64,000 bases of DNA from Pararge aegeria. Taxonomy: Eukaryota; Arthropoda; Insecta; Lepidoptera; Nymphalidae. The translations under genes were made by a program, and so were the position numbers. Shown piece by piece: positions 30,021 to 42,189 of this stretch. Within the stretch, counting starts at the first letter, position 1. Each line of letters opens with the position of its first letter. The stretch lies in NCBI RefSeq assembly GCF_905163445.1, contig NC_053197.1:3720001-3784000 (forward strand). The letters are read 5' to 3'. The notes beneath the pieces were generated by a model. The model searched no databases and was not told the DNA's origin. It was given only the letters and a program-made list of their open reading frames with translations.

Positions 30021-30405
30021 ATAAATAGTAATTTATATTTTAGAAGTTACTAGGAACACATAAGCAGGTTGGTACGCAAATTAGGTAGTTCTAGAGGTCG
30101 TAAAGCTAAATATGCCGCATCCTTTCGCCATTACCCTCAGCATCCGTGTCACGTAGCAAGGATACCATTTCGCAAGACTTTATTCCGCGAAATATATTAT
30201 ATCTAAAGAATGTGAAAATTAAATTTGAAAGTTTGCTCTTTCTAACTGTTATCGCTCTGATATCATCTTGGCGACTATCAAGACCGTTATACTTGCATAC
30301 TGGAAATCGTGGGTATAATAAAATCTATCTGCCTACTAAGTACCTATTTTTAATAGGAAAATCATTGTTTTCGTGAAAAACGACCAAACACCAAAGAAAA
30401 TTCAA
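30021..30405. other. Unique sequence
   Basis: Nothing recognised. Confidence 0.4.
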
Positions 30406-30407
30406 AA

Positions 30408-30575
30408 ATTAGGCATGCCTGAGTGCTCTCTATAACATAATTATAGGCGTGTGAAGTCTAGCAATCCGCACTTGGCCAGCATTATGGTCTACGGCCTAAA
30501 TCCAATTTATTCTGAGAGGACACCCGTACCCTGGAGTGAACAGGTTATTGGTTGATGATGATAATGATGAGAAGT
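30408..30575 (+). mobile_element. SINE-B 3' half
   Basis: GGCATGCCTGAGTGCTCTC, GAAGTCTAGCAATCCGCAC, GGACACCCGTACCCTGGAG and a GATGATGATAATGATG tail. The head is missing here; a head-only piece lies 160 bp downstream. Confidence 0.75.
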
Positions 30576-30734
30576 CGCAAATTATTGAGTTTCACTAAAT
30601 TACTGTGCAGGTTAATCGCAAACCAAGCCTCCCAAGGGGGTGCGAGGGATGCGGAGGGCAAGCCGAAAAATAGAAAAAATCTATTTAACTTGACTCTTTG
30701 TTTACTATACTTAATGTATACATTATGTATACAT

Positions 30735-30785
30735 ATATAACTTCGACTTAAACTTCGGGGAGCCGTGTTCGAATCCCTATTAGAA
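30735..30785 (+). mobile_element. SINE-B head scrap
   Basis: ACTTCGACTTAAACTTCGGG followed by CCGTGTTCGAATCCC contains the B box only. Confidence 0.5.
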
Positions 30786-31310
30786 TTTGCTCCAAAATAT
30801 ATTAATTGAAGTGATTTAGTTAAATGTGTCAAAAATCGATGAAAGGAACCATCGCATTCAATTTAGATGAAAATAAAAAGGTTAAGTTCATGGGAACGAT
30901 AAAAATATAATCTCATTATAAACTCCTCAAAGTTATAACAGAATGTAATTTACAAGAGTGCTGTTCATGGAAATAAATTATTTTCGCGGTAAACTGCCAA
31001 CGTATTAAAAGGTTTTTATAGGCCGTTGGGATTGCAAAGGGCTCCTAAACCAGTGAATATAAGTCAGAAATTATGAAAGGAATCTAGGATATTTCTCTCG
31101 AAAATCGCTTTAGAAACCAATATTGTATAAAAAAAGGTTTTCACCGGTTCGAAACATGTGATAGGTTTCAACTTTCAACTTCTATCTTGTCTTGTCTCTA
31201 AAGCTTGATTTACACCTGTAAAATCGTCAAGACGGTGACTAAATTATAACTTATATTTAAGTGGCAAAATGAATGTAAAAGGTGAATTTAGTAGAAAGTT
31301 ACTAAATGTA
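30786..31310. other. Unique sequence
   Basis: No gene recognised. Confidence 0.45.
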
Positions 31311-31311
31311 T

Positions 31312-31618
31312 CATGATCATCATATCGACCCATTTCCGGCCCACTACAGGGCACGGGTCTCCTCCCACAATGACGAATATGAGGAAAATGAATAATCCAC
31401 CCTGCTGGCCCAGTGCGTATTGGTGGACTCCACACATCTTTGAGAATAGTATGTAGAACCTGCATAGGTTTTCACGTTGTTATCCATCACCGTTGAAACA
31501 AGTGATATTTCATTTGCTTAAACGCATATTACTCAGAAAAGTTAGAGTTGCGTTCTGGGATTCGAACTCGGCCCCCCGAAGTAATGCCAAAGTCCTTACC
31601 TATAAGCTACCACCACTT
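31312..31618 (-). mobile_element. SINE-B, full length
   Basis: On the plus strand: tail ATCATCATATCGACCCATTT, CCACTACAGGGCACGGG, CCATCACCGTTGAAACAAG, B-box complement GGGATTCGAACTCGG and head complement near ATAAGCTACCACCAC. Confidence 0.85.
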
Positions 31619-32585
31619 TTACACTGGTGTTAAGCCTCGTGTTCCCGTTATTATACTGGCATACGCGCCCTTCTAACCGTCCCAAAGTATTATTTTGTTA
31701 GAATGAAAATAGGAAAATAATATAGTTTTTAACATTTTTCACTGCTTTCGTTTTAAGATTACAATGATCAGTCCGCTGGTTTATAAAATCCGTTAAAGAC
31801 ATAGATGTCTAAATAAGCATTTCAATATAAACTTGGCAGGTTACCGCAAAATAATTCATTTCCTCGAACACCACTCTTGTAAATTACATTCCGTAACATC
31901 TTCGAAGCGTCTCTAATGAAATTATATTTTTATCGTTCCGAGGAGATAACCTTTTTAATTTCCTCCAAATGAAGAGTTTATTGATAGAGGTATTTTCCAA
32001 AAAGGTTCTCGATTTACTTGAATTTCTTTATGTTTGTTACTTCAGAATATCATCACATATAAACAGTTTTGAATATTTTTATCATATAAAATATGTCATC
32101 CAAGTAAACCAAATTAAGTATTTCTAATTGTACTTGAAAAATTATTTCATCAAAATTGGTAAAGCCAATTTGGAGATTAGTCGAAACAAACAGATAGGAA
32201 AAAAAAACAGTGGCCAGGAGAGGACCAGTAATTTTTTAAATTCTTGGCACCGACCTAAAAATGTTGAAGAAAAAAATACTTCTTAGTTGTTTTTAAATTT
32301 ATATAATTTATAATATAATAGCCGAAAGTCAGCTCATAACCTTCTACAAAATATTGCTTTTACCCAAGCGTTATGCTTTAATGCTTGGGGCGTTCTCCCT
32401 GCACTTCACCGTCATCTCATTTATTGTGACGAGCATAAATTGCTTACCTACAATAATCGAAGCTCAACCAGTGCAATACTTATTATTCTGTAGTTCCGGA
32501 GTCATCCGTGGTCATTATCATCAGTTTCATTTGACCATATGGTGCTTTTCGATAGCGAATGCTTAAGTTACTTAAAATACTCAAA
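31619..32585. other. AT-rich unique sequence
   Basis: No gene recognised; the 32354-32566 frame (70 codons) shows no domain. Confidence 0.45.
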
Positions 32586-32589
32586 TAGC

Positions 32590-32812
32590 TATAGGGACAG
32601 CCCAATAATATTTCCCTCCCTAAGAGATAAGAGAATAAGAGTTCCCTCTATTTCTCTAGGATCCCTTCAACAGATCTTGACCAGATGCAAATGGGACCAT
32701 TAGGGAAGAATAACGTCTCAAAATCTGTAAATCGGTTAAAAAAGCATACATAATATTCGTTTGGGATTTTTTTTTCTAATTGTACGACGATGAAGTCGCG
32801 GGCAACTGCTAA
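32590..32812 (+). mobile_element. Helitron-like element
   Basis: The 3' end ATGAAGTCGCGGGCAACTG is followed by CTAA (32809-32812), an allowed CTRR terminus. The middle carries AAATCTGTAAATCGGTTAAA, shared in type with other Helitrons here. The 5' end is uncertain. Confidence 0.6.
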
Positions 32813-33210
32813 TTTATAATATCAGTGTAATATTTTTAGCAATTTAAGCTCGTGATCGCAATACCCCTCCAAGTAATCACTTTCCAATTCATAGTGTTTG
32901 ATTGATTACGCTATCAGAAACGGGGCAAATGCTGAACTGTAGGTATGATAGCTCGGCAGCTTTCCGCCCAGAATACAAAGATCCCTCAGACCTCTGAACG
33001 TTAAAGAAAGCTCAACCAATTTACCATATTTTTATCTAATTTAATTGTTACACATACTAGAGTATAGTAGGTAGCGTATATTATGCTACTACTTGTTAAC
33101 AACAAACCATATCAAATAAGTAAGAAATACGAGGAAAAAAATTATCGCTTTGATAAAGGAAAACATCGTGCAGAATCCTGCATACTTGGGAGTTCATAAT
33201 TATAAATGAT
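32813..33210. other. Unique sequence
   Basis: Nothing recognised. Confidence 0.4.
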
Positions 33211-33212
33211 AA

Positions 33213-33311
33213 TACTACGACAATATACTTATCGTCATCTAGTCCCAAAGTAAGCGTAGCTTAAGTAATGGGTACTAAAATAGGTGATGAAAATTTTTAT
33301 GAATATAATAC
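33213..33311 (-). mobile_element. SINE-A 3' fragment
   Basis: TACTACGACAATATACTTAT, CATCTAGTCCCAAAGTAAGC, GTAGCTTAAGTAATGGGTAC. The head half is absent. Confidence 0.65.
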
Positions 33312-33379
33312 ATATTAATCTGATGAAGATGATGATGATATAGATCACGAGGTAATTTATTTAATTCCTAGGGCGGGCC

Positions 33380-33515
33380 CAGTGGCGTGCATAGAGGGTA
33401 TGCACAGGGTATGCAGGTGATATAAAATGAAGAAAACTTGCAGTACGAGTCATAAAAAACTTAAGGATAGGCATTGTAAAAGTTATAAGAAGCCTACCCT
33501 TATGTATTTAAAATC
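33380..33515 (+). mobile_element. MITE-h, left half
   Basis: It starts CAGTGGCGTGCATAGAGGG and follows the 29505 element to about its middle. The right inverted repeat is missing, and a reversed SINE-C begins within a few bases. Confidence 0.75.
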
Positions 33516-33519
33516 TTTT

Positions 33520-33765
33520 TTTGTGTCTTTTTATTCCACTACAAGTTAAACCTTGACTGCAATTTCACCTGTTTAAGTGATGATGCAGTCTAAGATAGTA
33601 ACGGTTTAACCTTTGAGAGATATGGCAGTTTTATTCAACCCATCTCGGTTTCTTCCCTATTGGTACTTTGGTACTGTGGTGACTAGCCACGGCTGTAGCC
33701 GCGTCTTCTAGGCAAGCGCACTTAATCTTAGGCCGCTCACCTTCTGGTCTGAGTGCGGTCAAGCT
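33520..33765 (-). mobile_element. SINE-C, head missing
   Basis: On the plus strand: TTTTTATTCCACTACAAG (tail), GTGATGATGCAGTCTAAG, ATGGCAGTTTTATTCAACCC and GTGACTAGCCACGGCTG. The CGTCTTTGTCGG segment is deleted. Confidence 0.75.
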
Positions 33766-35748
33766 ACTATACATCCTGTAGGTAACCGAATTTTGAAATA
33801 CTGTTGAAGTGTGCATAGGTACATTTCATAAAGAATCACTCTGTTTAAATATTAAATCAAAGGAAACATATTTATTTTTCCATACAAAAACACTCTTAAG
33901 TGTTTTCTTGTGACAACCCTATTGAAGAACGGACACTGGCACACTACCTACGCTACGCGACCGGTGTCCCTTGATTTCAATCTTGCATATGATGTTAGGG
34001 CTGTATCTGGTTTATTTTAGTAAAAAAGTGGTTTAATCGAATAATATTAGGTTTTCGGTTTCACAGTAAATAATGTACGTCTGAAGCCTGTAAAGCAGTA
34101 TTTCGGTTTTCATTTACACGTTGTATACAATACAAATAAATACTAGCATTTGATAAGTATAGTGAAGCCCGCAACCCTATATTTGAGTAGCGTAGAGGGC
34201 TCGGCTATAAATCCATTCCTCCTATGTAACCCCCGAAGAAACCTGTGATGCTTTGATCAAGCCGTGGACTAGCGCTGTCATAAGTTACCGTGAACAGATC
34301 CTAAGGGCCACTTATAGGGCTCATTTTATGTTGGTTAAAAATGGCAAGACATCGTCCTTATTAGGCTGAATATAAGGACGGAATTAGGGAAAGGTGAGTG
34401 TGGGACATCACGTGTGTTGATTGGCTCCGTTGACAGTTAAGAAGATAAATGATCACCGCCATTTGTCATTCACGTCCCCTCGAGCGTTCACTAGGGATGA
34501 GACCGACAAAAAATGTACAGATTTACGTCGATGTATCGATAGTGATATTAAGTTTTTTGCAAAATATACTCATTTGTGATTAAATCATCAAGTATGATGA
34601 TAAATACAGAGTTAGACTGAATTCTGACTGGCTGTAGGTTCGAATTTCAGCAATCGGATTTATTTTAAATAACGTAGCGACACAATTATTATTATATTTT
34701 ATTATATTAATTATATTTTAGGCATATTGTTTTACTTATTGCTTTGTTCTCTTTTAAAAAAAGTTGCTGGGCGTAATGTTGTAGGTATTCCTTTTTAATT
34801 ACGCTTTTAATAATAAAATTGCAACTTCATATTTCTTGGTTTTGCCACGTTCACAGTATTATTTTTTTCATTCCAAGGCTATAAAGTTGTCAGAGTACTT
34901 CTAATTATTGTTCACACTGTTATTAATGTTATTTGTTAAAATAATTGGATATCTAAATAATGGAATGTGTAAATGATTTTTAGCTATTCATACAATAACA
35001 GGAAATCGAGTGTTAATCTCAACTATGCAAAAGGTGCATTTTGAAAGTACCTAAAGTAAATTTTAATTTCTTTATAGACATAAAGATGGCTACCTATTAT
35101 GTCACAAATTTGACTTGATCACGTAGTAGATATAGAGGTATTGTATTAGATTTGAACTCAGATCAGATATGTCTCAGATATTTCTAAGCTATTAATACTT
35201 TTATTTCGGTAAGTTACGCTGGATAACGTAATTATAAGGGCACAGTCACGGGCAGTTGAAAAAAGTATAAAGAAATTGATCATAATCGTCGCAAATAATA
35301 ATCTTTAGAAAACATCGATAATATTATATCAATCGAACATCACTTTCATCCCTATTGTAGACTAGGACTCAAAAAAACGTTAATTTACATCGTCTTTTTA
35401 TTTTTCAGGCTATTTTGTGTCCTATGTTGCTCAAAACATGGACTAAATTGATTTGACATGTATTGGGCTAAGTGGGTATTTTAGTTTTAAAAGCCCCCAT
35501 TAATACAGCTAATGAGAGATTTCGTCGATTGATTGATGTCCTACGAGCCCTTTCCATTTTATATTCAGTTATTGTTGTGAATTTGTCAAATCCTTTTGTC
35601 ACTCGATCATTCATACATGAATACGTTATCTATTTATTGTTATTCCAATAAACTGTCCAGATATCAATCATATTTTGGAATATTATTTATATGATGGATT
35701 TAGATTACAAAAGGGAATTGGAAACTAATCAAAAATGTTATCATTCTT
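33766..35748. other. Mostly unique sequence, about 2 kb
   Basis: The longest repeat-poor stretch of the centre. A GC-richer patch at about 34160-34500 looks like an old repeat but I cannot assign it. It includes a 9-bp-arm inverted repeat CGTCCTTAT/ATAAGGACG near 34353-34380. No gene found. Confidence 0.45.
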
Positions 35749-35750
35749 GA

Positions 35751-35840
35751 CTAGCTGTTGCCAGGGATTTGTTTGTTTTCCGGGTATAAAAGTATCCTAT
35801 GTCCGTACCTAAGTTGTCATATACTTATCTGCATTTGTTG
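35751..35840 (-). mobile_element. Helitron 3' fragment
   Basis: CTAGCTGTTGCCAGGGATTT at 35751 is the reversed Helitron 3' end, followed by TATAAAAGTATCCTATGTCC. No 5' end. Confidence 0.5.
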
Positions 35841-36440
35841 TAGGTAAACGTAATAGACTTCCACTGCTGGAAAATTCTATAACCTTAAACAAACATCTAC
35901 ATTATATTAATGTCCCAATTTTATTTACTTTATATTTTTTATTTACAGTTACAATTACTACAGTAAGATATTTTACAAAAAATTCGTCAAACTACAGAAC
36001 AGTTTGTTGACGGGCTCGGCTCTCTTATAGTAACGCAGTATCTAATATGTTTTGATGCTATAACTATTCCGACTTATGAATAGGTAAGAATATAGTGTAT
36101 AAAGACAAATGATGTTTTATGAATGGTTTTATGATGGAGCTGTAAATGGTTAGTTTAGTAGCATTTACAGGTCCCTCACAAAAACATCTCTAAGCCTATA
36201 TTTAGGACCCTTTTTAAAGACTTACTGTCTACTGTGCTTAAGGACACAAATGCAGACATTTGTGTTCCTAAACTAAGCAGAAAGGTTATTAAACAGACTG
36301 GGAACAAGAAACTCTGTTGTCCAACCTCTTTTACGTATTCGAGGTTGCTAGAACATATACTCACAACCCTGCTTTATCTATTATACGTGATATTTAGATG
36401 TTTTTTTTCTATTTATTATGTTTTATGTCGTTTATATTTT
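35841..36440. other. Unique sequence
   Basis: No gene. Opposing 62- and 70-codon frames (36176-36446) have no domain. Confidence 0.45.
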
Positions 36441-36444
36441 CTGT

Positions 36445-36485
36445 AATTCAATCAAGGAGTAATTTTATTACTCCTTGATTGAATT
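36445..36485. repeat. Perfect inverted repeat, 19-bp arms, 3-nt loop
   Basis: Arms AATTCAATCAAGGAGTAAT (36445-36463) and its exact complement (36467-36485) flank TTT. Confidence 0.92.
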
Positions 36486-36584
36486 GCTGTTTTGGCTTTC
36501 TTTTTTATAATTTTTTTTTTATTTGCGATACCTACTAACCTCGACAAACGGGGGGAATTCTTGTCAGCAAATCCAAATTACCTG

Positions 36585-36690
36585 TTTTTTTTACCCCACC
36601 CACAAGGGAATCTATCCCAGTATCTCATGATCTGTAGTCCAACATACAAACCACTAAACCAACGAAGCGACTGTGATTCGCATCCCATTG
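36585..36690 (-). mobile_element. tRNA-like SINE head, fourth type
   Basis: On the minus strand GTTGGTTTAGTGGTTTGTAT is A-box-like, and GGGATAGATTCCCTTG is a decayed B box about 50 nt downstream, the spacing of a tRNA-derived SINE. The 128-codon plus-strand frame (36492-36878) covers it and is judged incidental. Confidence 0.5.
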
Positions 36691-37095
36691 TTGGACACAT
36701 GACTCTTTTATCGTGTAAGAGAGAGCTAAAGAGCTTAGACAACGTTTCACCAATGCGAGTTGGCAGAAGTATGCAAGTTTGTGGAGCGGGGTACATAAAT
36801 CTCATTTATACATCTCCAGAATTGGTTTATCAATACAAGATTTTTTTACCTCCCAAATTCTACAAGTACGATACGTAAAGACGTCGTATCAGGAGAAATA
36901 TCCATCAATCACTCGGCATTGTAAAAGAACTACGAAACGGGTAACCTGATAACATTGACACGTTCACAATCTCATATCACTTTCGGGGAAAAAACTTAGT
37001 AAAAAAGTTCTCGACTTATAATATAATATTGTACGCGAAGGGGAAAAATATATTGAGGCATACCTACGTTGACTTATTATGTTACTGATTTAAAA
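36691..37095. other. Unique sequence
   Basis: Nothing recognised. Confidence 0.4.
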
Positions 37096-37098
37096 GAG

Positions 37099-37750
37099 AA
37101 GCTGTGATAGCCTAGTGGCTTAGGCTTCGGCCTTCCATTGGAGGGACCGAGTTCGGTCCCCGGGACGACCTCTAACTTTTCAAAGTTATGTGTGTTTTTA
37201 CTTTAATATTTAAAAAAACAATTGCTTTAACGGTAAAGGAAAATATCATGTAGAAACATGAATGAATGAATACACTTTTATTGTACACCACATAAACATA
37301 TAGAAAAATTGTAAATATTTTTTTTTTCTCTTTTCCGTCTTGCAAGAGACTTTTTTTTTTATAATTTTTTTTTTTCTTATTAATATTTCTTACATACTAA
37401 ACATACATTTCCTTTTTTCTTTGTTAAATAAATTTGAGCTTACATATTTTCCTTAGTTTTTTACTTCTCTTCGTGTTTCTCTAATTTTTTTATACAGGTA
37501 ATTTAGTTCTATACGATTCTTATTTAAACAGCTACATAGCGATCTCTAACAGGCCACGTTCTTCTTCAATGACGTTAAACACAGCTCAAGAAGAGAAGTA
37601 GGTGGTGCATATAATATTTATACATAAATACTGAAACATGTGTTTGAATTCTAAATAATGTTTCAGCACTTGTCCAATGTGGTTTAGGTACTACGGCCTT
37701 CTCATTCTGAGCGAAGACTTGTGCCCTGTAGTGGGCCGTTAAAGCCTGAT
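37099..37750 (+). mobile_element. SINE-B split by a LINE
   Basis: The left part, from GCTGTGATAGCCTAGTGGC with B box GAGTTCGGTCCCC, runs to AATATCATGTAGAAACATG (37260). The right part, from about 37633, contains GTACTACGGCC and TTGTGCCCTGTAGTGGGCC. A 372-bp LINE lies between. Confidence 0.75.
37261..37632 (-). mobile_element. LINE-AT, 372 bp, in SINE-B
   Basis: GAAACATG at 37253-37260 and 37633-37640 is the likely TSD. The reversed (ATTC)n tail, then TACACTTTTATTGTACACCA, lies at the left, so the element reads on the minus strand. The rest is T-rich 3' UTR; no ORF remains. Confidence 0.7.
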
Positions 37751-37818
37751 GCTAACTTCATAATGATTACTGACGAATTAATTCAGTTTTCACGATTCTA
37801 ATATTTATTAATACTTTA

Positions 37819-37963
37819 CTAGCGGACCCCAGCGCCATCTGTTGGGCTAATTTGTGAATCTAAACCATCCAGGGTGCCACCCAAACGTATACCAAAAAAT
37901 TCATTCAAATCGATCCAGTCGTCTAGGAGGAGTTCAGTGACATACACACGCACACAAAAAATA
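37819..37963 (-). mobile_element. Short non-autonomous Helitron
   Basis: CTAGCGGACCCCAGCGCCAT at the reversed 3' end, ACCATCCAGGGTGCCACCC inside, and CACACGCACAC at the 5' side. Same subfamily and orientation as 15697-15855. Confidence 0.7.
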
Positions 37964-38149
37964 TTTATTTCTACAAGTAAAAATAAATAAACTTTGTTAT
38001 GATTTTAAACCGATTTCTTAATATTATGTGGAGGATGTTCTCAATTCGACTGTCTTTTTGTGCATAAATTACTTAGCGATATCTTCGCTAATTGTACTCA
38101 AATTTTTTTAAATATGAAGTAGGGAACTTCCAGAGGTGCCGTATGAATT

Positions 38150-38265
38150 TTATGAATAAGTTCAATACGTAATGACAAGACCAGACAAAATTAGGAAATG
38201 ATTATTCCCCAAATTTTCTCCGCTATATATCAAACCTGGAATGCCATGCCATGGAGGACTTCATT
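38150..38265 (-). mobile_element. SINE-C head fragment
   Basis: GACCAGACAAAATTAGGAAA, TCCCCAAATTTTCTCCGC and AATGCCATGCCATGGAGGAC correspond to the reversed head of SINE-C, as in 20760-20905. Confidence 0.55.
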
Positions 38266-38975
38266 TGATGAAAACAATATTCTTCAAGTGTGTTTAATTC
38301 TAATAGAAAGGTCTAAAAAAAGATTCCAATTTCTCGCTTTATTACTTCGTTACTCCCCCGATAATAGGTCTAAATAAGTATATAAAGCGACTTCATGGTA
38401 AACAGTGCTTATTACATGGACAGTACGGCCGACGGTCCGTGAAATTATGCTTTAGGCGTCGATCTAAGCCCACTGCAACACCGTTTCAATTTATAAGCGG
38501 GAGCGTGCAAATAAAAACTGAAATCTTAAAATATACTTTTTTTGAGTTGTCTTTCAAGGCATTTTTGGTGTTGCGAAATTTTACTCGTGTTAATTACTTG
38601 CTATATCAGTATACTTGGGTAAAATTGCAGTTTGCCTGTGAGTAGTCTTCCCGTCCAGCCGCTTTGTAACTTAGTCAGTATCGTAAGACATTTTTTTAAA
38701 TGAGCTCAATGTACACTGACCTGGCCATCAAATTCATGAGCTCGTAATGCATATACGGACGGATATACCTTAAGAAAATACTTTGTCGGACTAATTTCAT
38801 TGTGAACTTTCTCTCAAAGCAGACGCATTTGAGACCACCGTTACCGCCGACCACCGACCACCTTCAATGTTAAGTAAACAAATATATATCAACATCACTC
38901 TTTATGGGAGTTTCATGTATATTACAATTATTTTTGTTAATTATTTAAAAAAAAAAATTATAAGTTGTGCCTAAA
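38266..38975. other. Unique sequence
   Basis: No gene recognised. Confidence 0.45.
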
Positions 38976-38978
38976 AAA

Positions 38979-39050
38979 CAAGCTATGCTAACTTTGGGGC
39001 TAGACGGCGATGTGTGGATTGTTGTAGTGTATTTATTTATTATTTAATAC
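38979..39050 (+). mobile_element. SINE-A 3' end fragment
   Basis: AACTTTGGGGCTAGACGGCG, ATGTGTGGATTGTTGTAGTG and a TATTTATTTATTATT tail. Confidence 0.65.
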
Positions 39051-39149
39051 GTAATCCAAAATACAATCACACTAATATTTAAATAGCATGTAACTGTAAC
39101 CGTGTATTCTTATTTTTAGTATTTGCTTTACTTCTTTTTTTCTCTTACC

Positions 39150-39290
39150 AATTCTCCTTTCCTCTCCCATGATTCTCCCACTGCCCAGGGCAGAGATCTC
39201 TTATAGAGATAAGTGTTGCCTTGACCACATATTTTCTTGTCTATGATTATATTACTTTTTTGGAACGAAATAAATGTATATGTATAATAT
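39150..39290 (+). mobile_element. LINE 3' UTR fragment
   Basis: CTGCCCAGGGCAGAGATCTC, TTATAGAGATAAGTGTTGCC and GAACGAAATAAATGT form a 3' end I recall from lepidopteran LINEs. Clade not determined. Confidence 0.45.
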
Positions 39291-39840
39291 AGTACCGATA
39301 GTTTAAGTTTGAAGCCAACTACAAAGAGTTTAGAACATACAGAACCCTCAATCAGCCATTATTGCATGCAGTGCATTGTATCCAAAAGCTATTTGTGTAT
39401 ATAATCGCTTACGAACTTGTACCACCAACTTGCTATAATGGCACCATAGGGGAGATCCGCACGTAATACCTGGTGTTTAGTTTATGTTAGGGGTTGTTCA
39501 GGACACCGGGCGAGGGGGAAAAGAATTTCGCTACGAATTTAATGGTCACTGCCCCTCAATTAGTGGTGATGTTCTGAAAATATCTTTATTAAGTCAAAAT
39601 GGTAATACAGTTCCTTATAATTGGAAGAATTCCTTTACAATAATAATTTATTGCATGACTATGTCAGTTAACACTTTCGATTATTTAAGACATAAATAGA
39701 TAGTAAATTACGAATAAAATATTTGTGTAAATTATAAAGTAACATCTAAATACTTCTAATATTATCGTATAGCCCCATCATTTTTTTGTTACCATCGCCC
39801 ATTTTTTTAATAGTAATAATAATCCATCAAAACGATTATA
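39291..39840. other. Unique sequence
   Basis: No gene recognised. Confidence 0.45.
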
Positions 39841-39842
39841 CA

Positions 39843-40345
39843 TACATAAAGTCTTTATTGCCAATTAAAAGAGAAAAGAAGAAATAACAAAAAAATATAT
39901 ATACGAGTATATAAAATGCGCAATATAATATCGCTTTAAGCGATCTCCTCCAGCCAACCCTTTATGGTAGAATGAAGTTAGGGAAAAGCAACAGCGTGAT
40001 AAAATAAATAACATACGTAAAAAGTATTCTATTTCCGTGATGCAATGCTGCATGTCAAATTTCCCCATGATAAGTTTAGCTGTAAAGCTGTGCTTAAGTA
40101 TTGGATAGAAACAGGCGTTACTTTGCGGAAATCCATAATATATTATTAAAATGAAGCTTAATTTGCTATACTCCGCGAACAGCAGGAGAATCGGTATGGT
40201 GTAATTTATAATTTCTTCAATCCCTCTACGCACGTTTTGCTCCGAAACCGGAGCATCTTCAGGAGATGTTGAAGCGGGTAGAAGATGAGGGATGGTGATA
40301 ACTGTATTCTGATCTGCCGTCACCACACGCCATACAGAACAGATT
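39843..40345 (-). mobile_element. LINE 3' region: repeat F joined to a Jockey-type 3' UTR
   Basis: The left part, 39843-39990, is a Jockey-type 3' end: AAAGTCTTTATTGGCAATT-like tail, then TAAGCGATCTCCTCCAGCC. The right part, 40095-40345, is repeat F: AACAGGCGTTACTTTGCGGA and GATCTGCCGTCACCACAC. A 170-codon minus-strand frame (39865-40377) spans both. It contains the phrase GFPQSNACFY, which recurs in the F copy at 58838, but shows no known domain. I treat it as read-through of 3' UTR sequence. Confidence 0.5.
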
Positions 40346-41245
40346 CCCGGTTTTTCGGGACGGGACGGTATGGACAAAGAATATCTACATATAAAGCTTG
40401 CGTATTATTTATTGAGATCGGTACAGTGGTTAATCTCAAGTACCTTAAGTAATAAACAAATAAATAAACAAACTAAGACAGTTTCGCACTTCTAATATAA
40501 GTATGTATGTAAAATGCAATGCGCTTAATCTGTTTATAACAAAACGCTACTTCTTTTTTTAAGAAATTCTATTTCATATTTATTAGCAAGAACACCCCAG
40601 AGGCTTTATTCCAGTAACTGCAATACAGGTACTTATTTCCAGGTAGAACAGCCGCGCTACTTAAAATGGCGCCAAGATGGCGCCCATTAAATACCACGAA
40701 TAATAGTATGCTAATCCTGCCAAACTTCGAAGAAAGGTTCCCATTGTTTTATTGTTTGCTAAGTAGAATCCCAACTAGCAAGTATTAAGAGGTAGCTCTT
40801 CTGAACAAGAGCACTATAGTTATTTAAACTGCGGTTTAACTCTCATCGTTACCTCTTCAAGCGCGTTGGGTCTTTAAACCGCTATCTAGCAATCTACTAA
40901 AAGTTACAAAACGTGACTTGTAGCAGGTATCTATCTGCTTGTACGTTTTTAAGTATTTATTTCTGCTACGATAATCTCAGTAGTTTTTTTTTATTAATAA
41001 TAGACAGACCAAGCAGATGCTTATGCTAATTTCTGAAACTATTCACCTGTTTAAACATCGCTTAAAAATTATTACTTATCTATGTAATTGAGTAAGTTTA
41101 TAATAGCATAAATATATATCATAAATATCTATAACAGTATATATAAATTTATATCGGTATTTTTGTAGTTATTATTTAAATGTTGTATGCATCATCATGT
41201 AAGTTTATTTTATTTTTGCAACCTACTTTATGTACCATCCACATT
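40346..41245. other. Unique AT-rich sequence
   Basis: No gene recognised. Confidence 0.45.
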
Positions 41246-41249
41246 TAAC

Positions 41250-41408
41250 TTTTTTTTTTTGGCTTCGCACGCTCAGGTCGTCTTAAAAAGATCACTTTTA
41301 GTAAAAAAGCCGCCTATGCACCGTAGCACTAAGTAATATTACTGTTTTCCTTGTGTTTTTCCTATTGTGTTGTAATAAAGTTTTTTTATTCTATTTCTAT
41401 TCTAAGTG
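41250..41408 (+). mobile_element. Jockey-type LINE 3' end
   Basis: TCGCACGCTCAGGTCGTC, AAAAGCCGCCTATGCACCG, CACTAAGTAATATTACTG and a TTCTATTTCTATTCTA tail. It extends slightly further upstream than the 27066 copy. Confidence 0.7.
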
Positions 41409-41579
41409 GAAAACCACAGCATCTAAATTCTAATCATCATCTGAATTAGTTCAGTACTTTTTGAATGAAAGTGTACCAAACATATGGATAATGGATGGAC
41501 ATCCATCCTTACAAACCTTCACATTTATAACATAAGTTAGAAGGATTATGATCATTGTTCAGTGTATTTTAAAAGTAAA

Positions 41580-41845
41580 TCATCATCATCATCATCATCA
41601 TATCTAGCCATATTATATCATAGTCGTGGTGGCCCAGTGCGGATCGGTTGACTCAACACACCTTTAAGAACATTATCGAGAACTCTCAGGCATGGAGGTT
41701 TCCTCACGATCTTTTTATACACCGTTGAAGCAAATGATAATTGAATTTCTTAAAACGTTCATTACTTAGAAAAGTTAAAGCGGGTATTCGAATTCAAACA
41801 GCCGAAACTGAAGTCCTACCCACTGGGATATCACCGCTTCAAAAT
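41580..41845 (-). mobile_element. SINE-B with long tail
   Basis: On the plus strand a (CATCAT)n tail, CCCAGTGCGGATCGGTTGAC, TACACCGTTGAAGCAAATG, a damaged B box (GTATTCGAATTC) and the head complement CCCACTGGGATATCACCGC. The CCCGTGCCC block is deleted. Confidence 0.8.
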
Positions 41846-41849
41846 AGAT

Positions 41850-42185
41850 ACTTGTTTTTACATTAGACACTTGTTACAAAACAATCTCAACGTAACAACA
41901 GTCAAAATCTAACATCACAATATTAGTTCAGCCGCTACTCATGCCTTCATTACTTATGTATGCAATATCTTCGGTATAATTTAATTTAAATTCGATATCT
42001 TAACTAATGCACCCCTAAATCAAACAGTTTTTGTAAACAAACACCCTTTAGAATGCACCCTAGGGCGCCCACTCCAACGGACCCCGCACCCTCAACAATG
42101 AGCAATCAATGGCTAAATTAAACAACCGCCTTTTACCTATTTTGATGGATATAGAAAGAGTGGAAGTGCGTAAAAGTACGCTCGC
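41850..42185. other. Unique sequence
   Basis: Nothing recognised. Confidence 0.4.
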
Positions 42186-42189
42186 TAAA

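Noticed and set aside
36492..36878. 128-codon frame starting with a hydrophobic stretch that looks like a signal peptide
   Set aside because: The start is T-rich simple sequence and the middle is a reversed tRNA-like SINE head. There is no domain.
39865..40377. 170-codon minus-strand frame
   Set aside because: It runs through repeat F and a Jockey-type 3' UTR, shows no domain, and similar phrases elsewhere come from copies of the same repeat.
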